Positions 9,331 through 18,864 of a DNA stretch of 64,000 nucleotides are shown one piece after another; the first letter of the stretch is position 1; each line of letters begins with the position of its first letter. The stretch is from positions 1 to 64,000 of the forward strand of contig NZ_DS990133.1 in assembly GCF_000187895.1 (NCBI RefSeq), given 5' to 3'. The notes below the pieces were generated by a model, which saw only the letters and a list, made by a program, of their open reading frames with translations, was not told where the DNA came from and did not search any database. Both the position numbers and the translations under genes were made by a program. The stretch is from Phocaeicola plebeius DSM 17135 (GTDB taxonomy: Bacteria; Bacteroidota; Bacteroidia; Bacteroidales; Bacteroidaceae).

Positions 9331-10242
9331 TTATTTTATCAGATCAATAATTCGTTCCACATTCTCATTCAGTGGTGCTTCAGCATCTATCCAATGAATC
9401 TGAAAGCCCCTCCTTTCCATACCTCTAAACCAAGTCATCTGCCGTTTGGCAAACTGATGAATAGCGATTTCAAGTTGACTGAACATTTCATCGTAAGACA
9501 ACTTACCCACCGCATATAAAGTCAAATATTTATATTCCAGACCATAATAAATCAAATCATCAGGATTTATCCCCTCTTCCAGCAACGCCTTTACTTCATC
9601 AACCATTCCTTCCTGCAAGCGTTTCTTCAATCGGTTGGTAATCTTCTGCCGGCGCAAATCCCGATCAATGTCCACTCCGATAATCAGACTATGTATTTCG
9701 GGGAATGAACGCGCATTGACATCTTGAGTTAAATAATATTCCTCTATTTCAATTGCCCGAATGGCTCGCTTCACCGTATCTACATCTGTTGAATTATGCA
9801 ATTTCTTATAGCGAGACAAGATATCCGTCAACTCCTCAAGCGATTTAGAAGCCAAACGTTCTCTCAGTTCTTTATTTTCCGGAACAGGAAGTAAACGGTA
9901 TCCTTTCAAAATGGACTCCAGATACATACCTGTACCTCCACATAAAATCGGTAGAAGTCCTCTGGCCTTTATATCTTCGTATGCAACTAAAAAATCACGT
10001 TGATATTCAAATACATTATATTTATAGCCTGGTTCCACAATGTCTATCAAATGATAAGGAACCTTATAGCCGTCAACCACATAGTCTGATAAATCCTTAC
10101 CTGTTCCCAAATCCATCCTACGATACACCTGACGACTGTCACCACTAATAATTTCTGTTTTCAGACGAGCAGCTAAAGCTGCAGCCAAAGAAGTCTTTCC
10201 TGAAGCCGTTGGACCAAGTATCGTAATCAAATCATAATTCAT
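9331..10242 (-). CDS. miaA: tRNA dimethylallyltransferase
   Basis: 303 residues when started at the ATG at 10242 (MNYDLITILGPTASGKTS). The longer reading frame to 10311 adds 23 residues that do not belong to the family, and it runs over a -7-like box (TATCTTTG on the minus strand at 10269-10276). The P-loop GPTASGKTS and the ISGDSRQVYRRMDLGTGK segment are diagnostic. It isopentenylates A37 of UNN-decoding tRNAs. First gene of an operon with the lipid kinase, kdsA and porin genes. Confidence 0.95.
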   Translation of the reverse strand: MNYDLITILGPTASGKTSLAAALAARLKTEIISGDSRQVYRRMDLGTGKDLSDYVVDGYKVPYHLIDIVEPGYKYNVFEYQRDFLVAYEDIKARGLLPILCGGTGMYLESILKGYRLLPVPENKELRERLASKSLEELTDILSRYKKLHNSTDVDTVKRAIRAIEIEEYYLTQDVNARSFPEIHSLIIGVDIDRDLRRQKITNRLKKRLQEGMVDEVKALLEEGINPDDLIYYGLEYKYLTLYAVGKLSYDEMFSQLEIAIHQFAKRQMTWFRGMERRGFQIHWIDAEAPLNENVERIIDLIK

Positions 10243-10309
10243 AAGGTCATTTTTGAGAAGTTCAACGGCAAAGATAGTTTTTTTCTGCACAACACGCACG
10301 AATATGCGC

Positions 10310-10343
10310 AAAAAAAAGCCGCCAGGAGAAAATCCTGACGGCT
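10310..10343 (-). terminator. Intrinsic terminator of gapA
   Basis: The arms 10317-10327 and 10333-10343 form an 11-bp GC-rich stem (AGCCGTCAGGA against TCCTGGCGGCT on the minus strand, with G-T wobbles), followed on the minus strand by eight T. It starts 22 bp after the gapA stop. Confidence 0.9.
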
Positions 10344-10365
10344 CTTGCTATATGGTCTAAACTAA

Positions 10366-11388
<1,023 letters not shown>

Positions 11389-11609
11389 TTAAAGGTTTTA
11401 TAATTGCTTTATAAACACTCACTCTATTAGTAATCAAAAGGAACCATCAATTTGACATTTATTCCTTTCCGATTGCGATGCAAAAATAAGTATTTCTTTT
11501 GAAAGTAAGTAACGAATAAAGGAAAAAATGCTCAAAAAATATCAGCTGTTACACCTTATTTTTATATATACGAAGACTTTTTCCCATCCCTACAAGCTTT
11601 TTTGCAATC

Positions 11610-12563
11610 TCAATATACCAAATTGACATTATCTATCCATAATTTATTTCCAGGAGATCCCACAAAAGCCCCTCCCATACTTGAAGTAAACTGAAGGATC
11701 AAATGGGTAGGATGCTCGTCTTTGCCAGCCCAACCTACTTCTTTTATAAGCTTACTTTCTCCTTTACTGTTTCGGGCATAATATCCTCCCGTACCTAATT
11801 GCATCAGTTCTGGCACATAACGCTTGTCATGCGTAATATCTCCATACATTATCTCATAAGTAGCTCCATTATGCCAGTCTTGTGAGCGATTGTATTTTAC
11901 GGCTACCGTACCTACTCGCTTAGCAATAATGTTTCCTTCCGCATCTTCCGAACGCTTCTGCAACAGGCAGACCATAATCGCACAATCCTGTCCCGGCACG
12001 GTAGTCTTCTTACTGAATCCGGTCTGACGAATACGGTTCGGTTCTCCAGACATTTGCACCTTATAATCATAACGAACCGCCTTTGGACGAGAAGTAAAAG
12101 GAAGGCCAGAATTCAGTGCTTTTTCTCCGTCTTTAGTTCCCGTAATCGGTTCTTTCATATCACCCAAAAACATAGAACCTGAAGCTAAGACTGTGATATT
12201 CACCATTCCCAGCACCTTTACACTTTCAATATGAGTTTCCAAACGCGCGCAATAACCATTTCCTCTCTGTTCAGGATATACACTGGTATTTGTTTTTACA
12301 ATCCCCATCACTTTAGCCATCACATTGGAATTTCCCCACGGAGATCCTCCCTGATTCACATAAGCCACATTTCCGTCAATTTCCTTTGTGGGACCTAATT
12401 CATACAGCAATTTTGTATTTCCTCCAATAATCCCCGACTCATGAATCTTACGGGTTACCCACTGATCCATGTCACCGTATTTTATTGGCACAACCTTTTC
12501 CTGTGCTTGCATAGCCAAAGGCATTCCAAGCAAAAACATACCTATAATCCTATTCAATTTCAT
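11610..12563 (-). CDS. Exported PCMD-domain protein (putative carbohydrate metabolism domain)
   Basis: 317 residues from the ATG at 12563 (MKLNRIIGMFLLGMPLAMQAQE), which gives a clean signal peptide; the upstream in-frame ATG at 12590 adds nine residues without support. The mature protein fits the Bacteroidota PCMD domain: an early NMD-like GDMDQWVTR segment, LETHIESVKVLG, TSRPKAVRYDYKVQM, and a closing NKLWIDNVNLVY, typical of a carbohydrate-binding-like beta-sandwich. The function of the domain is not established. It stands alone between gapA and a SPOR lipoprotein. Confidence 0.65.
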   Translation of the reverse strand: MKLNRIIGMFLLGMPLAMQAQEKVVPIKYGDMDQWVTRKIHESGIIGGNTKLLYELGPTKEIDGNVAYVNQGGSPWGNSNVMAKVMGIVKTNTSVYPEQRGNGYCARLETHIESVKVLGMVNITVLASGSMFLGDMKEPITGTKDGEKALNSGLPFTSRPKAVRYDYKVQMSGEPNRIRQTGFSKKTTVPGQDCAIMVCLLQKRSEDAEGNIIAKRVGTVAVKYNRSQDWHNGATYEIMYGDITHDKRYVPELMQLGTGGYYARNSKGESKLIKEVGWAGKDEHPTHLILQFTSSMGGAFVGSPGNKLWIDNVNLVY

Positions 12564-12598
12564 AAATATCAAATCTTTTTCGGCCGACAAATATAAGC

Positions 12599-12627
12599 AA
12601 AAAAAGCGACAGCTTTTACACTGTCGC
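12599..12627 (-). terminator. Intrinsic terminator of the SPOR lipoprotein gene
   Basis: A 7-bp GCGACAG/CTGTCGC stem (12606-12612 with 12621-12627) is followed on the minus strand by a seven-T run. It lies about 45 bp beyond the stop of the gene ending at 12672. Confidence 0.85.
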
Positions 12628-12671
12628 TTTTAATCCTGAAATATGGAATAATAATTCTTATCTATATCACA

Positions 12672-13166
12672 TTAATACACGCGATACAATAACCAAGCAC
12701 CTTGGAAATCTTCACGTGTAGGATATTTTGCTTTAAATGCATCTCTTGCACGAGCAGCTTCATCTCTTGTATCAAATGACTCAACAACTACACGATACAT
12801 ATTACGTTCTGCATTATACACAACTTTTGCATTGTAACCGTCACCGTCAAGTTTAGACTTCAAACCATCCGCATTTGCCTTCACACCAAAACTACCACAT
12901 ACTACGCTATAAGCTTTTAATCCATCGCCTGAAACCAATTCAACTTTTTCCTCACGAACTGGAGCTGTAGATACAACGGGGGCAGGAGCCGGTGCAGCTT
13001 CCACCGCAGGAGCTTCTACTGGAGCTTCTGCAGCAGCTGAAGCTTCAGCCAATTCCTGTTGTTTAGCTTTTTCATACGCTTTCTTGTAAGCACTTTCACT
13101 TGATTTACAAGAAGAGAATGCCAATGCCGTACATAAGGCCATTCCCATTACAACGATCTTTTTCAT
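12672..13166 (-). CDS. SPOR-domain lipoprotein
   Basis: 164 residues from the ATG at 13166. The longer frame to 13310 would hide the signal, so it is rejected. MKKIVVMGMALC... with a lipobox ending at Cys20 (AFSSC) marks a lipoprotein. An Ala/Glu/Pro-rich linker (about 35-75) leads to a C-terminal SPOR domain (YSVVCGSFGVKANADGLKSK...YRVVVESF). SPOR domains bind denuded peptidoglycan glycan strands at division sites. A minus-strand -7-like TACCTTTG lies at 13212-13219. Confidence 0.85.
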   Translation of the reverse strand: MKKIVVMGMALCTALAFSSCKSSESAYKKAYEKAKQQELAEASAAAEAPVEAPAVEAAPAPAPVVSTAPVREEKVELVSGDGLKAYSVVCGSFGVKANADGLKSKLDGDGYNAKVVYNAERNMYRVVVESFDTRDEAARARDAFKAKYPTREDFQGAWLLYRVY

Positions 13167-13360
13167 GTTATCTATACCAAATATTAGATGAATATTCAAT
13201 TTTGTATGTTGCAAAGGTAACAATATAAAATCTGCCATACTATTAAAATCAGTTAATTCTATTCGATTGTCAGCATGAAGCTGCATTTTTCCTAGAAAAA
13301 AGAACAACATATCAGGATTATTATTAGATTTGTGAAGTAATAACTTTTAAAAGTAGATTT

Positions 13361-13564
13361 ATGAAAGCATTAAGTATTGTAGCAGCATTCCTTGGCGGTG
13401 TTACTTTGGGAGCTGCAGCCGGCATTTTATTTGCCCCGGAAAAAGGTGAAGACACCCGTAGAAAAATTGCTGAAGTTCTTCGCAAAAAGGGCATTCGACT
13501 GAATCGTGCCGAAATGGAAGACTTAGTCGATCAAATAGCAGCAGAAGTAAAAGACGCTGAATAA
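13361..13564 (+). CDS. YtxH-domain small membrane protein
   Basis: 67 residues. One N-terminal membrane segment with a small-residue face (AAFLGGVTLGAAAGILFAP) is followed by KGEDTRRKIAEVLRKKGI and an acidic amphipathic tail, the YtxH layout. Members are linked to stress responses, but function is not defined. A -7-like TAGATTTG is at 13325-13332. It has its own terminator but is followed in the same direction by a holin-like gene. Confidence 0.8.
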   Translation: MKALSIVAAFLGGVTLGAAAGILFAPEKGEDTRRKIAEVLRKKGIRLNRAEMEDLVDQIAAEVKDAE

Positions 13565-13572
13565 TTTGTCGT

Positions 13573-13622
13573 AAATATAAAGCAGGCTTTTTCTAAGAGA
13601 AAGTCTGCTTTATATTTTTTTC
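13573..13622 (+). terminator. Intrinsic terminator after the YtxH gene
   Basis: A long stem pairs AAATATAAAGCAG (from 13573) with CTGCTTTATATTT, ending at a T run around 13615-13622. It lies within 60 bp of the stop. The symmetrical A and T tracts lengthen the stem. Confidence 0.88.
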
Positions 13623-13640
13623 ATTTTATAAAAACTGCTT

Positions 13641-14009
13641 ATGTTTGCAAATGATAAAAGCATTGATAATCTTGAATCCTTATTCAAGGAAGTACGAAAA
13701 TACATTGAACTTCAAGGTCAATACGTCAAACTTGATTTGGTAGAAAAGCTCACCATTCTGCTCTCTACTTTAATCCTCATACTCATCATTATTATTTTAA
13801 GCATGATGGCTCTTTTTTATTTTTCCTTCATGCTTGTCTATGCTTTGGCTCCTCTTGTGGGCAGCCTGATTGGAGGATATGCCATCATTGGAGGGGTGGT
13901 TCTTCTACTAGCCATCCTTATCTACCGGATGAGAAAACAATGGATATTCCAGCCAATGGTACATTTCCTCGCACGATTATTCCTTGACGAACCTGCTTCT
14001 AAAGAATAA
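13641..14009 (+). CDS. Phage-holin superfamily III-like (DUF1469) membrane protein
   Basis: 122 residues. A charged N-terminal helix (about 1-40) is followed by two long hydrophobic segments (about 41-70 and 72-98, separated by a short Pro/Gly turn LAPLVGSLIGG) and a basic tail. This is the putative actinobacterial-type holin/YqjE-like plan, found in Bacteroidetes beside YtxH genes. Function is unknown. The next gene starts 4 bp downstream, so both are probably one transcript. The annotated ATG falls inside a TATGTTTG string, so its use as start is not certain. Confidence 0.72.
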   Translation: MFANDKSIDNLESLFKEVRKYIELQGQYVKLDLVEKLTILLSTLILILIIIILSMMALFYFSFMLVYALAPLVGSLIGGYAIIGGVVLLLAILIYRMRKQWIFQPMVHFLARLFLDEPASKE

Positions 14010-14013
14010 AATA

Positions 14014-14283
14014 ATGAACGATATAAAACCCATTCCCAACTATAGCGTTGAAATCATCTCTCAATTAAGAGCACAAAAAAAGCAAGAATTAAGAGAGTCC
14101 AAAGAACGCATACAACTCCTGACACAGGATTTATTCTCTCCACAGAAAAGTAAAAATAAGATGGAAAACATGATGCAGCACATCAACGCCGGCATAGCCG
14201 CTTATGACGGACTGAGAACTGGCATTATGATTTTCCAACGCATACACCGTTTTTTTAATCGAAAAAAAGATAAGAACCGCTGA
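14014..14283 (+). CDS. Small basic protein of unknown function
   Basis: 89 residues from ATG 14014 (MNDIKPIPNYSVEIIS), chosen because it follows the previous stop by 4 bp. The protein is hydrophilic at first (KKQELRESKERIQLL), then has a mildly hydrophobic stretch (INAGIAAYDGLRTGIMIFQRIHRFF) and a basic end. No domain is recognised. It is wedged between the holin-like gene and the tricorn-like protease, whose ATG overlaps its stop by 1 nt, so it is translated and co-expressed with them. It may be a membrane-associated partner (inference). Confidence 0.7.
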   Translation: MNDIKPIPNYSVEIISQLRAQKKQELRESKERIQLLTQDLFSPQKSKNKMENMMQHINAGIAAYDGLRTGIMIFQRIHRFFNRKKDKNR

Positions 14284-17200
14284 TGAAAACCTCATTATTC
14301 CTTGCCGCCCTTGCCGCATTTACTACGGCAGGAGCTACAGAAAATCCATTATGGATGCGCTATTGCTCCATTTCACCCGACGGAAGCACCATTGCTTTCT
14401 GTTATAAAGGAGACATTTACACCGTACCCTCCACTGGTGGAAATGCCAGACAACTTACTACCAATCCGGCATACGACACCCACCCCATATGGAGTCCAGA
14501 CGGCCAGCAGATAGCTTTTGCTTCTGCCCGCCAGGGAAGTATGGACATTTACATTGTATCCAAAGACGGAGGAGTCCCCAAGCGACTAACCACCCATTCA
14601 GGGAATGAAACTCCTGTTACATTTTCAGATGCCACACATATTTTGTTCAAGGCTAACCTGATGCCTGATGCAACCGACTTATCTTTCCCAAGTGCCCAAT
14701 TCCCACAAATTTATGAGGTAAGTACTCAAGGCGGACGTCCCAAGCTCTATTCTTCTCTGCCCATGGAAGATATCAGCGTCGCACAAGATGGCACAACGTT
14801 ATTGTATCATGACCAGAAAGGTTATGAAGACCCTTGGCGAAAACATCATACGTCCTCCATTACACGTGACATCTGGATAAGTAAGAAAGAGAACAATGAA
14901 CGTACTTACCAGAAAATCACGTCATTCAACGGAGAAGACCGTAACCCGATTTGGAGTAATGACAATCAGTCTTTCTATTACCTCAGTGAAAAAAACGGCT
15001 CTTTCAACATTTTCAAATGCAACCTTAACGGAAGCAATGAAACGCAATTAACACACCACACCCAGCATCCGGTCCGTTTCCTTTCATCTTCTAAAAACGG
15101 ACTTTTATGCTACGGATATGAAGGTGAAATTTATACGGTCAAAGAAGGGCAGCAACCTCAAAAAGTAGCTATCAGTATTGTAACAGACCAGACAGAGACA
15201 GAACTAGCTCATCAGATAAAATCTTCAGGAGCAACCGAAATCGCCGTGTCACCCAATGGTAAGGAAGTAGCGTTCATTCTTCATGGAGATGTTTTTGTAA
15301 CCTCTACTGAATATAAAACTACCAAACAGATCACAGACACTCCGGAACAAGAACGCAGCATTGACTTTGCCCCCGACGGGCGAAGCATTGTATATGCATC
15401 CGAGCGAAACGGACTCTGGCAGATTTACCAGTCTACTTTGACAAAAGAGGAAGAAAAGTTATTTACCTACGCCACCGATATTAAGGAAGAACAGCTGACG
15501 CATTCTCAAGTCACTTCCTTCCAGCCGCAGTACAGTCCTGATGGAAAACAAATTGCTTTTCTGGAGAACCGTACAACTCTACGAGTTCTTGATTTGAAAG
15601 ATAAATCTGTCCGCACTGCCATGGATGGAAAATATGAATACTCCTACAGTGATGGAGACCAGTGGTTCCAGTGGAGCCCCGACAGCAAATGGCTGCTTTG
15701 CGGATACATCGGAACAGGAGGATGGAACAATAACGATGTGGCCCTGGTCAGCGCTTCCGGAAATGGTGAAATCCATAATTTGACAGAAAGCGGATATACA
15801 GACTCCAATGCCAAATGGGTATTGGACGGAAAAGCCATGATTTGGGAAAGCGACCGTGCCGGATACAGAAGCCACGGAAGTTGGGGAGCCGAAAGCGATG
15901 TTTACATCATGTTCTTCGACCTAGAAGCTTACGAACGTTTCCGTCTTAACAAAGAAGAACTTGCTCTCGTAAAAGAGAAAGAAGATAAAGAAAAAGAGAA
16001 AGACAAACAGGACGACAAGAAAAAGGAGAAAAAAGAAAAATCTGAAAAAGAGAAGAAAGTCACTCCACTCACCTTTGATTTGGAAAACTGCCGTGACCGG
16101 ATTATTCGCCTGACCGTAAATTCCTCTCATTTAGGAGATGCCGTACTCAGTCCTGACGGCGACAAACTCTACTACCAGGCCTCTTTCGAAGATGGTGCCG
16201 ACTTGTGGGTACACGACCTGAAAGAACAAAAGACCGAACTTCTGCTAAAAGACATCGGATATGGCTCGATGATCTATAACAAGGAAAGTAAAAAGCTCTT
16301 CCTTTGCAGCAACGGAGGCATCAAGAAAATTGATGTTGAGAAAAATAAGACTGACAACGTAAGCTTTGAAGCGATATTCAATTACCGTCCATACCAGGAA
16401 AGAGAATATATCTTTAATCACGTATGGCAGCAGGTACTCGACAAGTTCTATGTAGCCGACCTGCATGGAACTGACTGGAAATACTATCGTGAAAGTTATG
16501 CACGTTTCTTGCCGCATATCAACAATAACTACGATTTCCAGGAAATGTTGAGCGAACTGTTAGGCGAATTGAACGGTTCACACACAGGAGCCAGATATTA
16601 TGCTCCGGGAGCGACCTTGTCGACTGCATGCTTAGGTGTATTCTTTGACAACAGCTACGAAGGAGATGGATTAAAAATCCAGGAAATTATCGCCAAAGGT
16701 CCGTTTGCAGTTAAAAAGACAGATGTGACCGCAGGTTGTATCATTGAAAAAATCGATGGAAAACCGATTCTGAAAGACACAGATTATTACCCTATGCTGG
16801 AAGGAAAAGCTGGAAAGAATATACAACTCAGCATCTATAACCCGAAAAACGGAAAACGCTTCCCGGTAACCATCAAGCCCATTAGTGCAGGCGCACAAAA
16901 TGAATTACTTTACAAACGTTGGGTAAAAAGAAACGAAAAGATGGTTGAAGCTCTTTCCGGAGGACGGATTGCCTACGTGCACGTAAAAGGCATGGACAGC
17001 CCAAGCTTCCGCAATGTATACAGCGAATTGCTTAGTGACCGCAATCGCAACAAAGAAGCTGTTATCGTAGATACCCGTCACAACGGAGGAGGCTGGTTAC
17101 ACGACGACCTGGCCACTTTGTTAAGCGGAAAAGAATACCAGCGTTTTGTTCCTCGTGGACAATACATCGGCAGCGACCCGTTCAATAAATGGCTGAAACC

Positions 17201-17534
17201 GTCTTGCGTGATGGTATGCGAAGACAATTACAGTAATGCACACGGTTTCCCATGGGTATACAAAGAATTGAAAATCGGTAAGCTTATCGGAGCTCCAGTT
17301 CCAGGCACCATGACCGCTGTATGGTGGGAACGCCAGATAGACCCAACCATCGTCTTCGGTATACCTCAGGTAGGCTGTATGGATATGCGAGGCCAGTACA
17401 TGGAAAACAAACAACTGGAACCGGACATCAAAGTCTACAACAGTCCTGAAAAATCACTGAAAGGCGAAGACGAACAGCTTGCAGCAGCAGTAAAGGAAAT
17501 GCTGAAAGAAGCTGATTCGCAAAAGAAAAAATAA
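14283..17534 (+). CDS. Tricorn-like protease, S41 family, exported
   Basis: 1083 residues. A signal peptide (1-18) precedes WD40/TolB-like propellers with repeated SPDG/D motifs (YCSISPDGSTIAF, PIWSPDGQQIAFAS, FAPDGRSIVYAS) to about residue 690. A core domain, a PDZ-like part (about 780-880) and an S41 catalytic domain follow. The likely nucleophile is Ser984 in NYSNAHGFP, with DTRHNGGGW shortly before. Such enzymes degrade peptides, here in the periplasm. A strongly charged Lys/Glu-rich insertion sits at about 560-597. The gene overlaps the preceding small ORF by 1 nt. Confidence 0.88.
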   Translation: MKTSLFLAALAAFTTAGATENPLWMRYCSISPDGSTIAFCYKGDIYTVPSTGGNARQLTTNPAYDTHPIWSPDGQQIAFASARQGSMDIYIVSKDGGVPKRLTTHSGNETPVTFSDATHILFKANLMPDATDLSFPSAQFPQIYEVSTQGGRPKLYSSLPMEDISVAQDGTTLLYHDQKGYEDPWRKHHTSSITRDIWISKKENNERTYQKITSFNGEDRNPIWSNDNQSFYYLSEKNGSFNIFKCNLNGSNETQLTHHTQHPVRFLSSSKNGLLCYGYEGEIYTVKEGQQPQKVAISIVTDQTETELAHQIKSSGATEIAVSPNGKEVAFILHGDVFVTSTEYKTTKQITDTPEQERSIDFAPDGRSIVYASERNGLWQIYQSTLTKEEEKLFTYATDIKEEQLTHSQVTSFQPQYSPDGKQIAFLENRTTLRVLDLKDKSVRTAMDGKYEYSYSDGDQWFQWSPDSKWLLCGYIGTGGWNNNDVALVSASGNGEIHNLTESGYTDSNAKWVLDGKAMIWESDRAGYRSHGSWGAESDVYIMFFDLEAYERFRLNKEELALVKEKEDKEKEKDKQDDKKKEKKEKSEKEKKVTPLTFDLENCRDRIIRLTVNSSHLGDAVLSPDGDKLYYQASFEDGADLWVHDLKEQKTELLLKDIGYGSMIYNKESKKLFLCSNGGIKKIDVEKNKTDNVSFEAIFNYRPYQEREYIFNHVWQQVLDKFYVADLHGTDWKYYRESYARFLPHINNNYDFQEMLSELLGELNGSHTGARYYAPGATLSTACLGVFFDNSYEGDGLKIQEIIAKGPFAVKKTDVTAGCIIEKIDGKPILKDTDYYPMLEGKAGKNIQLSIYNPKNGKRFPVTIKPISAGAQNELLYKRWVKRNEKMVEALSGGRIAYVHVKGMDSPSFRNVYSELLSDRNRNKEAVIVDTRHNGGGWLHDDLATLLSGKEYQRFVPRGQYIGSDPFNKWLKPSCVMVCEDNYSNAHGFPWVYKELKIGKLIGAPVPGTMTAVWWERQIDPTIVFGIPQVGCMDMRGQYMENKQLEPDIKVYNSPEKSLKGEDEQLAAAVKEMLKEADSQKKK

Positions 17535-17564
17535 TTTGACAACTACTTAACCAGTTATCAATCC

Positions 17565-17617
17565 TTATAACAAAAGCGGGGAAAGACAATGATTTTGTCC
17601 TTCCCCGCTCTGTTATA
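17565..17617. terminator. Long hairpin between convergent genes
   Basis: An inverted repeat of about 24 bp per arm (17565-17589 and 17595-17617), with a core AGCGGGGAA/TTCCCCGCT and outer TTATAACA/TGTTATAA, stands between the tricorn-like protease and GH88 genes, which converge. It has no proper T run on either side, so it may be a bidirectional terminator or an mRNA 3'-end stabiliser. Confidence 0.7.
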
Positions 17618-17631
17618 ATAACTCCAACCTT

Positions 17632-18852
17632 TTATTCTACGGCCCGCAAACCTTCATTAATTCTCTTCAATCTCAACAAGGCCTCAATATAGTAATAATC
17701 TGCATAGATGATAGAAGCATCTATTTCCGACTTAGCCGGCCAATGCCCGGTAGAATGTAATAAGAAAGCGACATTCGTATCCCGCGATTGGTATTTATCG
17801 CTACTCAGGCTACACAACATTTTTTCTGCTGCTTCCTTGTACTTTTCCCCTTGTCCGTTTCCATAAAAACCAGACATCTCCAGCAAAGCCGAAGCAACGA
17901 CACAGGCTGCAGAAGCATCCTTAGGTGCATTCGGAATGTCAGGTGCATTAAAGTCCCAGTAAGGTACATAGTCCTCTGGCAAATTCTTCAGATACACATC
18001 CACTAACTTCTCTGCAAACTCCAGGTATTTAGGGTCACCGGTCTCACGGAACACCACTGTATAACCATAAATAGCCCAAGCCTGTCCACGTGCCCACATC
18101 GACTCATCTGCATATCCCTGATGCGTACATTTCTTTATACAGTTCCCTGTCAACGTATCATACACTGCCACATGATAAGAAGTATAATCCGGACGGAACT
18201 GATTTTCCATCGTTTTGTCTGCATGCGACACTGCTACATCAAACAAACGTCGGTCTCCCCCGTTGCGGGCAGCCCAGAAAAGCATCTCTAAGTTAATCAT
18301 GTTGTCCATAATGGTGTTATGCCCGCCCAGCATCTCGATATTACGAGGCCAAGACAAAATCGTACCCACTTTCGGATTATACAAAGTAGCCAGCGAATCA
18401 GCTGTGGCAATGATTACATCCCGATAAGTCGGATTATGCGTCAGGCGGTAACCGTTTCCATAACTACAAAATACGAGAAAGCCTAAATCATGGTCATAAG
18501 CTGGTATTTCCGAGAAAAGTTTCAACGATTCTGTATACTTTTCAGCCAGCACACGAATCGTATCATTTTGTGTAGCTTCATAATCATACCACAAAACACC
18601 CGGCCAGAATCCCCCAGTCCATTCTTCCTTAGCCACCTTCCGGCAATTCCAGAACTTTTCACCTGACAAGATATTTCGAGGCTGCATACTATAATCCGCC
18701 TCCCCGTTTTTTCCCAGTTCAGCCAGTGCACGATGTACTTGTACGTCACAATACGCTAAAGCTTTATCCACATCCAGCTTTTCAGCTTTCTCACCGGCAC
18801 AAGAAGATAAAGCCATTATTCCTATGCCACACAATAGAGTTTTAATTTTCAT
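17632..18852 (-). CDS. Glycoside hydrolase family 88 lipoprotein (unsaturated glucuronyl hydrolase)
   Basis: 406 residues. Lipobox ALSSC with Cys18 suggests membrane anchoring. The (alpha/alpha)6 fold shows WTGGFWPGVLWYDY (79-91), HDLGF with Asp122 and IMDNMINLEMLFWA with Asp183, matching the two catalytic Asp positions of GH88. These enzymes hydrate the double bond of unsaturated uronic acid residues left by polysaccharide lyases. It is the last gene of a five-gene hydrolase operon, 12 bp after a GH43 gene. Closely related GH105 members are a less likely alternative. Confidence 0.85.
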   Translation of the reverse strand: MKIKTLLCGIGIMALSSCAGEKAEKLDVDKALAYCDVQVHRALAELGKNGEADYSMQPRNILSGEKFWNCRKVAKEEWTGGFWPGVLWYDYEATQNDTIRVLAEKYTESLKLFSEIPAYDHDLGFLVFCSYGNGYRLTHNPTYRDVIIATADSLATLYNPKVGTILSWPRNIEMLGGHNTIMDNMINLEMLFWAARNGGDRRLFDVAVSHADKTMENQFRPDYTSYHVAVYDTLTGNCIKKCTHQGYADESMWARGQAWAIYGYTVVFRETGDPKYLEFAEKLVDVYLKNLPEDYVPYWDFNAPDIPNAPKDASAACVVASALLEMSGFYGNGQGEKYKEAAEKMLCSLSSDKYQSRDTNVAFLLHSTGHWPAKSEIDASIIYADYYYIEALLRLKRINEGLRAVE

Positions 18853-18864
18853 ATCTAAATTCTT

